The notes under the pieces were generated by a model, which was given only the letters and a program-made list of their open reading frames with translations, was not told the DNA's origin and did not search any database. Positions 1 to 9,401 of a stretch of DNA of 64,000 bases are shown in pieces. The stretch lies in the NCBI RefSeq assembly GCF_900086655.1, contig NZ_LT575476.1:1262243-1326242 (forward strand), in the 5' to 3' direction. A program made the position numbers and the translations under genes. Position 1 is the first letter of the stretch; each line of letters begins with the position of its first letter. The stretch is from Paenibacillus tuaregi. GTDB taxonomy: Bacteria > Bacillota > Bacilli > Paenibacillales > Paenibacillaceae.

Positions 1-1
1 C

Positions 2-217
2 GCCGAGCAGTCCAAATGCTTTGAACGCTTCTCTTCCATTGTAATCAAGTATATGACAGAGGAGGATCATCCGCTCGCCCGGCATACGTCTGTCCCTTTG
101 AGTATGTTCTTGGGGCTCCATGGATTTATCTCATTCTACATTCAGGATCATCTTGCTTTTGAAGATGTACAGCCAGCTGCCATTGCTCATGTCAAAATGC
201 TAAGTCATAGTATTTAA
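2..217 (+). CDS. C-terminal fragment of a probable TetR/AcrR-family regulator
   Basis: The open frame runs from the window edge to TAA at 215-217, so only about 71 C-terminal residues are visible. The fragment is helical in character, with stretches such as PLSMFLGLHGFISFYIQ and a closing AHVKMLSHSI. It resembles the ligand-binding C-terminal domain of TetR-type repressors. The DNA-binding N-terminus lies outside the window, so the family call is inference from general similarity. No terminator is obvious between its stop and the next gene. Confidence 0.4.
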   Translation, partial: AEQSKCFERFSSIVIKYMTEEDHPLARHTSVPLSMFLGLHGFISFYIQDHLAFEDVQPAAIAHVKMLSHSI

Positions 218-330
218 TGCAGCGTCACATTGACGTATTTATTTTTGCTTTCCCACTTTACCTAATTGACTCATTCTAGCTGTGAATCATCATAGTTTTG
301 TGTTTGAACTTAAAAAGAGGTAGATAGCTA

Positions 331-1046
331 ATGAAAATTACGTACTTGGATAAAAAGAAACTCATCGGTAAAACCTTTCTCATTCTAGGTTTAATCTTCT
401 TATTTCTCATTGTCATATATGGTATTCTGGCCTACAGTTTTTTTGGCGACTGGGGTAGCAGTGGAACTTTTGGGGATACATTTGGGGCTTTAAATGTGCT
501 TTTCACTGCTTTTGTCCTGCTGGTGTCCATTGCTACGATCTATTTCACCATTCAATCTAGCAACGAGGCTGGATTTGATCGGCAATTTTCCCAGTTCATG
601 AGTCGGATCGAGAAGATCCAGCAATCCGGATCACACGAATCTGCGTTAAATGTCGTGATTGATGCTGCTTATATGTATTTTACACACGAAGAAGAGAGAC
701 GGAGCCGGATGAAGAATATGATGAATTTCTTCTCGGCGCCGCTTATTGGTTCATACCTTATATTAATTTGGTTTCCACTACCCTGGAGCTCATTACCAAA
801 CACGCAGATACTATGGAGATCAGAGGATATGAAGCGGCGTTTCGAACCTATTTCAGTGACAACGAACTCAAGGCTATTGCTACATACAGTATTCTTAGCA
901 AGCAAGTAGAAGCTGCTTCGTTATGTAAAAATATAGATCGGGTTGATTTGCTTCGTAATCACTATGCAAGCTATAGTCACGGCGGGGAAGTTGAAGACCT
1001 TGTTGAAAAAGCCATTATCGAGCGGTTTGGTGAGCAAGAATTTTAA
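331..1046 (+). pseudogene. PutAbiC-like putative phage abortive infection protein, frameshifted
   Basis: The first frame (331-909) starts with two hydrophobic segments (residues about 12-35 and 52-73) around a GTFGDTFGALNVLFTAF stretch, followed by an FDRQFSQFMSRI segment. This order is typical of the PutAbiC putative abortive infection family. After about 740 its translation becomes nonsense. The continuation is in the -1 frame, open from 663 to the TAA at 1044-1046: AYWFIPYINLVSTTLELI, then FRTYFSDNELKAIATYSI, which matches the family C-terminal pattern. One base gained or lost near 735-745 would restore a protein of about 238 residues. No classical slippery heptamer was seen, so a disrupted gene or sequence error is likelier than programmed frameshifting. 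It may have been a membrane-anchored phage-defence protein. The family assignment is by motif only. Confidence 0.6.
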
Positions 1047-1082
1047 GAAGGAAGTCAGCATTAAGAAAAATACCATATAAAA

Positions 1083-1128
1083 GCACCCCCAGAAGCTCCA
1101 TGCTTAAGAGCCGTCTTGGGGGCAATTT
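1083..1128. terminator. Probable convergent terminator
   Basis: A CCCCCAGA / TCTTGGGGG stem encloses a second small hairpin (GCTC/GAGC). It lies between the PutAbiC-like gene and yjbQ, which converge here. T-runs are short on both sides. Confidence 0.5.
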
Positions 1129-1149
1129 ATGTTTCATACTCGGAAGAAT

Positions 1150-1551
1150 TTACCCTTCGCAGATCTTTACATAGAACTGACGGTGCCTTGGCCCGTCGAA
1201 CTCACAGAAGTAAATCCCCTGCCATCTTCCCAGAAGCAGCCTCCCCTCGTGAATAATCACCGTCTGGGAAGGGCCTGCGGTAATGGACTTTAAGTGCGAG
1301 GCCGTATTGCCTTCAGCATGCCGGTATTTAGGATGCTCCCAAGGGTATACCTCATCCATCCTCATTAACACATCATGCTTCACATCCGGGTCGGCATTCT
1401 CATTAATGGCGATTCCTGCTGTAGTGTGGGGACAATAAATGATGGCAATTCCTTGTCGTACGGCGCTTTCGCTCACCACGGCACTGACCTCCCGGGTAAT
1501 ATCCCTCATTTCATCACGCCGGACTGTACTTAATTCCAATGTTTTAAGCAT
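1150..1551 (-). CDS. yjbQ: YjbQ family protein (UPF0047)
   Basis: The 133-residue product has the compact single-domain YjbQ/UPF0047 fold signature: [20 protein letters not shown] in the middle and [20 protein letters not shown] near the end. The length is normal for the family. Some members can rescue thiamine-phosphate synthase mutants, but the physiological role is unsettled. It is monocistronic in appearance, with a gap of about 75 bp and a terminator separating it from the next minus-strand gene upstream. Confidence 0.85.
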   Translation of the reverse strand: MLKTLELSTVRRDEMRDITREVSAVVSESAVRQGIAIIYCPHTTAGIAINENADPDVKHDVLMRMDEVYPWEHPKYRHAEGNTASHLKSITAGPSQTVIIHEGRLLLGRWQGIYFCEFDGPRHRQFYVKICEG

Positions 1552-1581
1552 AGTTAATACCGCCTTTCGTAGGGATGGTAT

Positions 1582-1606
1582 GAAAAAAGAAGCCGTAAGG
1601 CTTCTC
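1582..1606 (-). terminator. Rho-independent terminator of the YvyF-like gene
   Basis: Read on the minus strand, AGAAGCC-TTAC-GGCTTCT forms a 7-bp stem with a tetraloop and is followed directly by a T-run. It lies 20 bp past the stop of the YvyF-like gene. Confidence 0.85.
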
Positions 1607-1625
1607 GCAAGCTGTAAGATTTAGA

Positions 1626-2009
1626 TCATATCCGGTTCATCATAAAGCCTGTACCGGGTGTCAGAACAAATTTCGGGCTTAGCTGCACGGCTGCTTCCTT
1701 GAAGGTGACGGAGCAGCTGCTGCATAAGCGGTTGTAACGGATGGAAGCGCCGCAGCATTCGCACGGATAAGTAAGATTACGATAGCTCTTAGGAAGCTTT
1801 CCTTCCTTAATGAACTGAATAATGACGGATTTATTTATGTTCGAATGTTGAATTAATTCCTCGGTGGAACAAGACGGGTATTTCCAGAGCAGGTCCAGAC
1901 AAAGCGAGAGTTCGGCATCCAGCTTTGCTGTGCAGGAAGGGCACAAGTTCCGGACATTTTTTCGATATACAGACCCGCATTTAGGACAATTGCTTGTTAA
2001 AAGTTCCAT
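1626..2009 (-). CDS. YvyF-like (TIGR03826 family) zinc-ribbon protein
   Basis: The product (about 127 residues) carries two zinc-ribbon-like knuckles: CPKCG...CPSC near the N-terminus and CECCG...CSSC near residue 90-105. Between them is a helix-turn-helix-like segment (TEELIQHSNINKSVIIQFIKEGKL). This layout matches the flagellar operon protein family that includes Bacillus YvyF. In other Firmicutes it usually lies beside comF/flgM, but no flagellar gene is adjacent here. Three ATGs are clustered (2018, 2015, 2009). The last is chosen because AAGGA sits about 9 bases before it. The biochemical function is not known. Confidence 0.65.
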   Translation of the reverse strand: MELLTSNCPKCGSVYRKNVRNLCPSCTAKLDAELSLCLDLLWKYPSCSTEELIQHSNINKSVIIQFIKEGKLPKSYRNLTYPCECCGASIRYNRLCSSCSVTFKEAAVQLSPKFVLTPGTGFMMNRI

Positions 2010-2247
2010 GTTCATCATTCCTTGCAGGTAGTATGGGTAATAAGTTCTAGTCTAATTTTACTGTATGAATGTCATATCCGGCAATATGTCGTTAAAAATA
2101 AAATATGCAAGAGCCATTAGTAACTTTCTCTTCTATCATTAACAAAAACTTGCTAGGTTTAAACATGTTTTCATATTTTTTTGCAAAAAAACTAAAACTC
2201 TTCTAAGAGGATAAATAAATATTTGTGCAGACATTGAAATGAAACGA

Positions 2248-2277
2248 TTGACGATGTAAGCGGATGTTTGGTAAAGT
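2248..2277 (+). promoter_or_regulatory. Candidate sigma-A promoter for the cysA-like gene
   Basis: TTGACG (2248-2253) and TAAAGT (2272-2277) are 18 bp apart, inside an AT-rich 380-bp intergenic region (2010-2388). Nothing else is recognised in that gap. Confidence 0.4.
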
Positions 2278-2388
2278 TAAGGCTAAGCATAAAACCAAGT
2301 AATTTGATGAGAATTCAGCGATCAATTAAGTCTCTAGATAGATATAATCTAAAGCCAATGCCAAGTAAGGAAGGGATGTGAGCCACTC

Positions 2389-3453
2389 ATGCATGTGGAA
2401 GTCAAGCATTTGGATAAACACTTCGGGTCTTTTCATGCGGTTAAGGATGTAAGCTTTAATATTGAGAAGGGCCAGTTAATCGGTCTGCTGGGCCCCAGCG
2501 GGGGCGGTAAAACCTCAATTCTCCGGATGCTTGCGGGGCTTGAGAATCCCGATTCGGGTGAGATTCTGTTCCATGGGAAACAGGTTAACCGGTTGACTCC
2601 CCAGGAACGCGGCATCGGTTTTGTATTCCAGAACTATGCCTTATTTAAGCATATGACGGTATTTGATAATATTGCCTTCGGCTTGAAGGTTAAGAAGGCA
2701 GGTAAGGAAGCAATCCGCAATAGAGTGATGGAATTGGTGGAGCTAACCGGGCTGAAAGGCTTTGAGCAGCGCTATCCGCACCAGCTCTCTGGTGGGCAGA
2801 GGCAGCGTGTGGCTTTTGCCCGGGCGCTTGCCCCTGAGCCTCAGCTGCTGCTGCTGGATGAACCGTTTGCGGCCATTGACGCCAAGATCCGTCAGGAGCT
2901 GCGCGCGTGGCTGCGGGAGCTCATTGAGCGTGTGGGAATTACCTCGATCTTTGTTACGCATGACCAGGATGAGGCTATTGAAGTTGCGGACGAGATCATG
3001 ATTATCAGCCAAGGCAAGCTGGAACAGAAGGGTACGCCGTGGGACATCTATAAGGAGCCTTCGACTCCGTTCGTGGCGAAGTTTATTGGCGAATCTACCC
3101 TGGTGGAGAACGCTGCCGAGCTGAAGGGGTTTGATGAAGCGGCCAAGGACGGGGATACGAAGGCGCTTATCCGACCCGAATATATCGAGGTAGGCACCGA
3201 GCATGAATTCCAGGTGCTGTCCGCTACAGACAGCGGTGTTGTGAAGCATCTGCACTTCCGGGGCAGCCAGTGGCTGGTCGAGGTGGAGGTAGGCGGGCAT
3301 CGGCTTATTACGTACCGCTCTTTGGAGAAGGAGACGCTGCATACCGGACAAGAGGTCCGGGTGCTGGTTCACCGGGCATATTTGTATAATCAGCATACGA
3401 GCTGGGTGGCCGAGAACCGCTTTAAGCTGGATCCACTGACGGTGATTATTTAG
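2389..3453 (+). CDS. cysA: CysA-type sulfate/thiosulfate ABC transporter ATP-binding protein
   Basis: This 354-residue ABC ATPase has Walker A GPSGGGKT (about residue 35), the signature LSGGQRQRVAFARAL (about 135), Walker B LLLLDEPFAAID and the switch His in VTHDQDEAIE. A C-terminal TOBE-like regulatory domain begins near residue 240 (ALIRPEYIEV). The regular FQNYALFKHMTVFDNIAFGL Q-loop region fits the CysA/MalK-like importers, closest to CysA. It would power sulfate or thiosulfate uptake at the membrane. The permease genes (cysT, cysW) and the binding protein are not adjacent, so it acts with subunits encoded elsewhere or serves another importer. The start has a good AGGAAGGGATG site upstream. 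Confidence 0.8.
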   Translation: MHVEVKHLDKHFGSFHAVKDVSFNIEKGQLIGLLGPSGGGKTSILRMLAGLENPDSGEILFHGKQVNRLTPQERGIGFVFQNYALFKHMTVFDNIAFGLKVKKAGKEAIRNRVMELVELTGLKGFEQRYPHQLSGGQRQRVAFARALAPEPQLLLLDEPFAAIDAKIRQELRAWLRELIERVGITSIFVTHDQDEAIEVADEIMIISQGKLEQKGTPWDIYKEPSTPFVAKFIGESTLVENAAELKGFDEAAKDGDTKALIRPEYIEVGTEHEFQVLSATDSGVVKHLHFRGSQWLVEVEVGGHRLITYRSLEKETLHTGQEVRVLVHRAYLYNQHTSWVAENRFKLDPLTVII

Positions 3454-3519
3454 GATTAATAAGTCCTGGGTGAAAATGCGGCATGATTCATGCTCTGCTA
3501 AAAGAATATTACAACTATA

Positions 3520-3547
3520 ACCGAAGATTAAGTCTTCGGTTTTTTGT
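3520..3547 (+). terminator. Rho-independent terminator after cysA
   Basis: ACCGAAGA / TCTTCGGT forms an 8-bp stem with a TTAAG loop and is followed by a T-run. Confidence 0.85.
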
Positions 3548-3792
3548 ATTTTTCAGTAGGATAACTATAGGATTATCACGTGGATCAAATCACTTTTTCT
3601 TTTTATGTGAAGATGTTTTATTAGCTAACAATATATTACTAGAATTCCGATATAAAAATGGTATAAGGCATCTTACCTACAAAAGGGGCAATTTCAACAT
3701 GAGCGTATAATCATCTACTTAAGGAAGGTTACTGTCAGCAGCAGTCTGGAGCATCATGAACACATCAAGATAGACATAAGTGGGAGGATTAT

Positions 3793-6444
3793 ATGAGAAG
3801 TGTAATGAAGTCGGTTTCAATTGTTGTTCTTTCTTTAATAGTACTATTATTCACGGTGGCCAACCCACTGCATGTAAGTGCGGCTATTGTGGGTACTGGG
3901 TGGGAGAAAGTCGGTGCCAGCACAGTTAACAAAGGGGACTACATCACGCTGGCTATTGACAATACAGTATCTACAGACGATACGTTAGATACTGACAATG
4001 ATGCATCAACTGGTGACCTGAGTAATACTATAGGCGGTATACCGTATGTTGCTTTTGATAATTTAGATACGGGCTTGGTTACGGTAGCGAAGCTTGTTAA
4101 TGGGCAGTGGGAGGAACTAGGCAACGATTCGATTTCAAGCAACCGGTCTTCTATTGTCAAAATGGTTCTGGATCACGGCACGCCGTATATTATGTATGTA
4201 GATCAACACAACCAATATAAAAAGGTAGTGAAAAAGTTCAACGGAACGACATGGGAGAGTCTGGGACCTGCGTTTGAAGGTAGTTACGCGCAGATGGCTG
4301 TTGATAAGGGCACTCCCTATATTTTACTAGGTGATTTTTCGAATTCCAGAGAAAACAAAGCTACTGTAAAGAAGCTCGAAGGAGACGACTGGGTTGAAGT
4401 AGGCAATGGTGGCTTCTCCGCGGGTTCCATAACCGTCCCCCCTGCGATTGCTGTTGATCATGGCATACCCTATGTGGCATACTCGGATCTTGCTCATGAT
4501 GGCAAATTAACGGTTATGAAGTATGATGAAGATAACAATATATGGAAACCCCTCGGAGCGGAAGGCTTTACTGCAGGTATGGCTGGTACAGGGAATAAGG
4601 GAGCCATTAATTTACGTATTAAAGACGGTATACCTTATGTCATGTATTCAGACGGAGCCTATGCCAACCCGCAAGGCTATGGTAAGGCAACTCTTATAAA
4701 GTTCAACGGTACAGAATGGGAGAGTGTAGGTCAGCCCGGTTTCTCCACGGGAGAGACAGCCTCGCTATCCTTTGCGTTTAATGGCGACACGCCTTATGCG
4801 GCTTATTCGGATTTTGCCGATGCTGATAACAAAGCTACCGTTATGAAGTACAACGGTACAGCATGGGAAACTGTGGGCAAGCCGGGATTTGCGCCAGCTC
4901 ATGTTGAAGATACTTCACTCGCAATTGATAACAACGGTACCCCGTTCGTTGCTTTTATGGATTATGCGGAGATGGGTAAATTATCGCTGATGAAGTATAA
5001 CCCGCATGAGCTGTTAAACAGCAGTATTACTTTGGCCAGCTCTGCAAATCCGTCAACAGAGAACCAGCAGGTTACGTTTACCGCTACGGTTACAGGAACA
5101 GAAGTGGACGGAATCCCGTCAGGAAATGTGCAATTCAAAGAGGGAGACAAACTGCTGAATGAGACGGAACTGAATGCTTCGGGTATTGCCAGCTACTCTA
5201 CAAGCAGCCTGAGTGCCGGCGACCACACGATTACAGCCGTTTACGGCGGGGATCTGAAATACGATGGCAGCACATCCGCAGCGGTAGTGCAGCACGTTAA
5301 TGTGAAGGTGGTGGATAACACACCTCAACTAAGACCGACGGTAACTACGGTCACGAGTTCTCCCAATTCGTCCAAACCTGGCCAAAAGGTAGAGATTAGG
5401 GTGAAGATCGCTTCCAATCCGAGTACTTCTGGAGATGTGCACGGGACGGTTATTATTAAGGATGGAACAACGAAGCTGGCCGAGCTTCCGGTGAAGCCGC
5501 TTGGGATTTCAAATGGATATACGTTTGTTGATTATTCCACCAGCGATCTCACGGTGGGAGATCACCCATTGACCGCTGAATACAGCGGCGATACATTGTT
5601 TGGTGCCAGTACAACTTCTAAACCATATATCCATGTTGTAGGCGAGGGTGGATCGCCAACACCAACGCCGACACCAGATCCGGTACCGACGCCAACGCCG
5701 GACCCTACACCGACACCAACACCGGCTCCGGCGCCAACACCGACACCGATTCCATCGCCAGTGCCAACACCAACACCGGTACCAACGCCAGCACCGACAC
5801 CTGTTCCGGTACCGGGTGAGGAGATTTTCAAGAAAGATGTGTTCAATCCCGGTTTTAGTGTCACAGAGGCACTGGAATCCAAAGTCAATGCGGCTCTGAA
5901 AAATCAAGGGTCTGCATTCAAGCCTGTTGACATTAAAAATCATTGGGCCGAGCAAACGATCGATATTTTCACGAAGCTGAACATTATTAAAGGCTATGAG
6001 GACAAGACAATCAGACCGAACCAAAACATGTCCCGGGGCGAGTTCGTTGCCATCCTCTCCCGTATATTCGATGTAGGAGGGACGAAGCAGGTTGCACTGA
6101 AGGATGTGAAGGGACATTGGGCGGAAGATGCTATCATAGATTTTACACAGGCCGGTATCATTAATGGTAGTGGTGATGGAACCTTCAAGCCGAATAACGC
6201 AATCACCCGTGAAGAAATGGTTGTGATCTTGTCAAGGATTGTAAACCTGCAAGGAGCGGCACATAGCGGGGATGGAGCGAACACTGACCCGATTCAAATG
6301 GCCGCTGAAGCGGGAATTATTAAAGGCAGCGGGGATGGCAAGCTGAATCCGTACGGAACTGCTGCGAGAGCTGATGCATTACAGCTGATCCTGAACACGC
6401 TCCAGCTTAACTCCAAAATCAAAACGATGCTTGAACTGTTGTAG
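3793..6444 (+). CDS. Secreted SLH-domain surface protein with propeller-like repeats and Ig-like domains
   Basis: The 883-residue product starts with a signal peptide (hydrophobic core [15 protein letters not shown], likely cleavage after VSAA). Residues about 35-410 hold at least six repeats of a unit with GTPY(V/I)xYxD and xMKYNGTxWExVG patterns, suggesting a beta-propeller-like fold. Two Ig-like (Big_3 type) domains follow at about 413-500 and 515-612, then a Pro-Thr linker (about 622-675). Three SLH motifs end the protein (KNHWAE..., KGHWAEDAI..., and a degenerate third lacking the usual HWA), so it should bind secondary cell wall polymer. Its ligand is unknown. GGGAGGATTAT gives a strong ribosome binding site, and a strong terminator follows. 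Confidence 0.85.
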   Translation: MRSVMKSVSIVVLSLIVLLFTVANPLHVSAAIVGTGWEKVGASTVNKGDYITLAIDNTVSTDDTLDTDNDASTGDLSNTIGGIPYVAFDNLDTGLVTVAKLVNGQWEELGNDSISSNRSSIVKMVLDHGTPYIMYVDQHNQYKKVVKKFNGTTWESLGPAFEGSYAQMAVDKGTPYILLGDFSNSRENKATVKKLEGDDWVEVGNGGFSAGSITVPPAIAVDHGIPYVAYSDLAHDGKLTVMKYDEDNNIWKPLGAEGFTAGMAGTGNKGAINLRIKDGIPYVMYSDGAYANPQGYGKATLIKFNGTEWESVGQPGFSTGETASLSFAFNGDTPYAAYSDFADADNKATVMKYNGTAWETVGKPGFAPAHVEDTSLAIDNNGTPFVAFMDYAEMGKLSLMKYNPHELLNSSITLASSANPSTENQQVTFTATVTGTEVDGIPSGNVQFKEGDKLLNETELNASGIASYSTSSLSAGDHTITAVYGGDLKYDGSTSAAVVQHVNVKVVDNTPQLRPTVTTVTSSPNSSKPGQKVEIRVKIASNPSTSGDVHGTVIIKDGTTKLAELPVKPLGISNGYTFVDYSTSDLTVGDHPLTAEYSGDTLFGASTTSKPYIHVVGEGGSPTPTPTPDPVPTPTPDPTPTPTPAPAPTPTPIPSPVPTPTPVPTPAPTPVPVPGEEIFKKDVFNPGFSVTEALESKVNAALKNQGSAFKPVDIKNHWAEQTIDIFTKLNIIKGYEDKTIRPNQNMSRGEFVAILSRIFDVGGTKQVALKDVKGHWAEDAIIDFTQAGIINGSGDGTFKPNNAITREEMVVILSRIVNLQGAAHSGDGANTDPIQMAAEAGIIKGSGDGKLNPYGTAARADALQLILNTLQLNSKIKTMLELL
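5656..5815 (+). repeat. PT-repeat linker coding sequence
   Basis: Tandem copies of short CCAACACCG/CCGACACCA-like units encode alternating Pro-Thr with scattered Ala, Val, Asp and Ile. The region is prone to replication slippage and probably varies in length between strains. Confidence 0.85.
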
Positions 6445-6466
6445 ATCAGTATCGGCAATATAAGAG

Positions 6467-6497
6467 GGCACCCCGATATTATTCGGGGTGCCTTTTT
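6467..6497 (+). terminator. Rho-independent terminator of the SLH gene
   Basis: GGCACCCCGA / TCGGGGTGCC is a perfect 10-bp stem with a 6-base loop, followed by TTTTT. Confidence 0.95.
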
Positions 6498-6637
6498 GTG
6501 CCTTGTACTCATATATACTTCTCTATCAGTACATTTGAGAGTCCAGTTACATATCGCTTACAGAATCGGAAGGGACCTATGTTGAACGTATTGGAATATT
6601 CTTGGACATGATGTCATGCCGTGCTTAGGAAGCTTTC

Positions 6638-6666
6638 TTGTTGTGTTTTCCTATGTGGACTATAAT
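6638..6666 (+). promoter_or_regulatory. Sigma-A type promoter for the MBL-fold gene
   Basis: TTGTTG (6638-6643) and a perfect TATAAT (6661-6666) are 17 bp apart, about 110 bp before the coding start. A run of GATAGAT-like short repeats lies in the leader (about 6728-6760). Confidence 0.65.
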
Positions 6667-6777
6667 TAGAAACAGTGATTTAATAAGCGGGTGCGAGCAG
6701 TGAAATAAGCGGATGATGTCAACGGATATAGATGAAAGATGATAGATGATAGATGGTAGATGAGAGGAGCGGGGATT

Positions 6778-7554
6778 GTGGGAGATCAGCTTAAATTTTG
6801 GGGAACCGGCGACGCTATGGGAGTACCCCGGGTGTACTGTGAATGTGCGGTCTGTGAGGAGGCAAGGGCAGCGGGTGCGAACAGACGTTATCGTTCCTCA
6901 GTCTTAGTGGATGCCGGTGAAGAGTCCTTTCTGATAGACTGCGGTCCGGATTGGCGGACTCAAATGGAGCAGCGGAAGCTGCGCTTTGTCCGGCATATTG
7001 TCATCACGCACGCTCACTTTGATCATATTGGCGGTCTGCCGGAGTGGACGGATGCTTGTAGATGGCTGGAATACAGAGGGCAGCTGTATGCGCCCCGTGA
7101 AGTGATAGAGCTTATTTTGAGACAGTATCCTTGGCTTGGAGGACATGTTGATTTCCATGAAATTGATGATGGACTTACACTTGCCGGATGGCGTATCCAA
7201 GGCTGGAAGGTGTTCCACGGGAAGAACGGCTACTCCTATGCTTACCGACTGGAGAAGAATGGGCTTAGCTGGTGTTACTGTTCGGATGCGATCGCACTTC
7301 CGCCAGAGGATAAGATCCTGATGCGGGGACTGGATCTTCTGGTTCTTGGAACAAGCTTCTATAAAGAAGAAGCTCCGTTTCATACCCGTTCGGTTTATGA
7401 TATGACAGAAGCACTTGAGCTTCTTTCGGACCTAAAGCCTAAACAGACGGTATTTACCCATATGTCGCATGATATTGATATAGAGCGGGATTACGGGCTT
7501 CCCAAGCATGTCCGGCTCGCTCATACAGAAATGGCTGTCCTATTGGAGAAATAG
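6778..7554 (+). CDS. MBL-fold metallo-hydrolase, PhnP-like
   Basis: The product (about 258 residues) has the metallo-beta-lactamase metal-binding motif THAHFDHIGG near residue 80, with further ligands in DIDIERD/THMSHD near the end. An early CECAVCEEAR cysteine cluster is typical of the PhnP-like subgroup. PhnP proteins are cyclic phosphodiesterases in phosphonate degradation, but no phn genes are nearby, so the substrate is unknown. The GTG at 6778 is chosen because GAGGAGCGGGG lies 4-5 bases before it. The ATG at 6760 has no such site. It is transcribed alone from its own promoter. Confidence 0.8.
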   Translation: MGDQLKFWGTGDAMGVPRVYCECAVCEEARAAGANRRYRSSVLVDAGEESFLIDCGPDWRTQMEQRKLRFVRHIVITHAHFDHIGGLPEWTDACRWLEYRGQLYAPREVIELILRQYPWLGGHVDFHEIDDGLTLAGWRIQGWKVFHGKNGYSYAYRLEKNGLSWCYCSDAIALPPEDKILMRGLDLLVLGTSFYKEEAPFHTRSVYDMTEALELLSDLKPKQTVFTHMSHDIDIERDYGLPKHVRLAHTEMAVLLEK

Positions 7555-7568
7555 GCCAGCCATTTTGC
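7530..7568 (+). terminator. Terminator overlapping the end of the MBL-fold gene
   Basis: ATGGCTG-CCTAT / ATAGG-CAGCCAT forms a long imperfect stem spanning the last codons and stop, followed by TTTTGC. Confidence 0.6.
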
Positions 7569-7585
7569 AATTAAGCACGATATTA

Positions 7586-8392
7586 TTACTGGTTCGCAAG
7601 CACGAACTTCTCAATCACTTCTTTAACCCCATCTTCGTTATTGGTGGCTGTTACGTAATCTGCAAGCTCCTTCAGCGGTGCTATGGCGTTCCCCATAGCC
7701 ACGCCGAGACCGGCGGCCTCCAGCATTTCATGGTCATTCCAGGAGTCCCCGATTGCGATAGTCTCAGACAGGTCACATCCAAAATGTTCAGCGAGGAAAG
7801 TCAAAGCGGCCCCCTTGGTGCCCTCTTTGTGCATGAATTCGAGGAAATATGGTTTGGATTTCGTGATATGAACGCCATCTCCCAGCAGCTCACGGAATAT
7901 AGGGATCAGCTCGTCCAGATAATCCGGATCGTCGATAATCAGCATTTTCGGAGTAGGCTGGGAAACCAGCTTCTCGAAGTCAGGCTCAATGTGATACTCG
8001 GTTTTGTTGAGTTCGGTATAATCAATCAGTTTCTGATTCAGCTCACGGGCGTACAGCTTATCATCGATGTAAGTCTGCAGATGAAGATTGTGCTGGATAC
8101 AATATTGAAAAAGCTTACGTGCCGCATCCACGGGCATGTAGCGCTCATACAGGACTTTCTCATCCATCAGATTCTTCACGAGTGCGCCTTGATACGTGAT
8201 AATAGGCACATTAAGCCCGGTCTGGCGGGCAATTTTGTGGGCTGAAGCGTAAGCCCGTCCGGTGGCCAAGGTGACAACTACACCTGCCGCTACGGCGTCC
8301 TCCAGCGCTTTCTGGGTTCCTGGGGTTACTTCCTTGTCGTCATTAATCAGCGTATCGTCGATATCAATAGCAATCAGTTTGTAGTTAGGCAT
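7586..8392 (-). CDS. Cof-type HAD-IIB family hydrolase
   Basis: This 268-residue phosphatase has HAD motif I DIDDTL at residues about 8-13, motif II TLATGR, and motif IV GDSWNDHEMLEAAGLGVAMGNA near the C-terminus, with the type IIB cap domain between. Such enzymes dephosphorylate sugar phosphates or related small metabolites; the specific substrate cannot be read from sequence. The start at 8392 is preceded by AAGGAGAG at good spacing. It is the last gene of the lplJ-EamA-HAD minus-strand group, 43 bp after the EamA gene. Confidence 0.9.
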   Translation of the reverse strand: MPNYKLIAIDIDDTLINDDKEVTPGTQKALEDAVAAGVVVTLATGRAYASAHKIARQTGLNVPIITYQGALVKNLMDEKVLYERYMPVDAARKLFQYCIQHNLHLQTYIDDKLYARELNQKLIDYTELNKTEYHIEPDFEKLVSQPTPKMLIIDDPDYLDELIPIFRELLGDGVHITKSKPYFLEFMHKEGTKGAALTFLAEHFGCDLSETIAIGDSWNDHEMLEAAGLGVAMGNAIAPLKELADYVTATNNEDGVKEVIEKFVLANQ

Positions 8393-8435
8393 ATGATTTT
8401 CTCTCCTTATAACAGCGCTTGTTGTCCTGTTAAGA

Positions 8436-9389
8436 TTATGCGCTGATCTCTTTATTGTCTGTGATGCATGTATCTGGGGTATCGGGCTGGGGAGACGGCG
8501 TCCCAGGCTGTAACTCAGAAGCAATCATTCCGGTCAAAATACAAACACAGCCCAGCACCGCGGACCATCCTAAGTGCTCACCGGCGAACAGAACACCGGT
8601 CAGAGCGGCGAATACCGGCTCAGTTGCGAAGATGACTGCTACCCTTGACGGGGTGGTGTGCTGCTGGCTTACTGTCTGAATCCAAAAAGCAAAGGCGCTT
8701 GTCGGCCCAATGGACACCAGCAGCGCAATTAGCACTTCAGGCTGCATGATCATATCGCTCAGCTGGCTGAGCGGCCCCAGATTCTCGGTGAAGAGGGAGA
8801 AGACCAGGCTGAGCAGACCGGTTACCGCCATTTGTACAGCAGCCAGCGGCAGTGCAGGGTAGCGCGGGGCATAGATCCCCGTAAAACTGATGTGAAGCGC
8901 AAAGGCAAAAGCACAGAGCAGAACGAGACTGTCCCCGCGGTTAAGCGTGAATCCGCCTCCCGAGAAGGTTAGCAGGTACAGGCCGGCTGCCGCCAGAAGC
9001 GCGCTGATCAGACTTATTCTCGACAATCTGTGTCTCAGCAGCAGTGCTGCCAGGAACGGAACGATCACTACGGACAATCCGGTGATAAATCCGGCATTGG
9101 AGGTGGTGGTATACAGCAGGCCGATCGTCTGGAAGGCATACCCGCCAAACAGAAATATGCCTAGAATAGAACCGTGAAGCAGCATTTTCCAAGAGGTCTG
9201 TCGCCACTGCTTCCGGTAAAATACGAGTGTGATCAAGACCAGCAGAACAGCAGCCCCGATGAACCGGACCGCATTGAAAGCGAGCGGCGGAAGAGCCCCA
9301 ACTGCCGATTGGACAATCAGGAAGGTACAGCCCCACATGAACGCGACCAGCAGGAGGCTTAAATCAGCCCACTGTGAACGTTTTAGCAT
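8436..9389 (-). CDS. EamA/DMT superfamily transporter
   Basis: The 317-residue product has ten hydrophobic segments arranged as two EamA repeats, starting with LLLVAFMWGCTFLIV and ending with a cytoplasmic tail. Conserved DMT features include ALLLVSIGPTSAFAFW and the terminal LFAGEHLGWSAVLGCVCIL segment. It probably moves an amino acid or other small metabolite across the cytoplasmic membrane; the substrate is unknown. It begins 12 bp after lplJ ends, so the two are co-transcribed. Confidence 0.85.
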   Translation of the reverse strand: MLKRSQWADLSLLLVAFMWGCTFLIVQSAVGALPPLAFNAVRFIGAAVLLVLITLVFYRKQWRQTSWKMLLHGSILGIFLFGGYAFQTIGLLYTTTSNAGFITGLSVVIVPFLAALLLRHRLSRISLISALLAAAGLYLLTFSGGGFTLNRGDSLVLLCAFAFALHISFTGIYAPRYPALPLAAVQMAVTGLLSLVFSLFTENLGPLSQLSDMIMQPEVLIALLVSIGPTSAFAFWIQTVSQQHTTPSRVAVIFATEPVFAALTGVLFAGEHLGWSAVLGCVCILTGMIASELQPGTPSPQPDTPDTCITDNKEISA

Positions 9390-9401
9390 AACCTGTGCCG
9401 C

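Noticed and set aside
720-745. Programmed -1 frameshift site in the PutAbiC-like gene
   Set aside because: No X-XXY-YYZ slippery heptamer with a following stem or pseudoknot was visible at the junction.
3483-3710. Open frame of 75 codons after cysA
   Set aside because: It spans the strong terminator at 3520-3547 and lacks a ribosome binding site.
5509-6117. Minus-strand open frame rich in Cys, Trp and Arg
   Set aside because: It is the antisense of the PT-repeat and SLH coding sequence; the repeat composition keeps it open.
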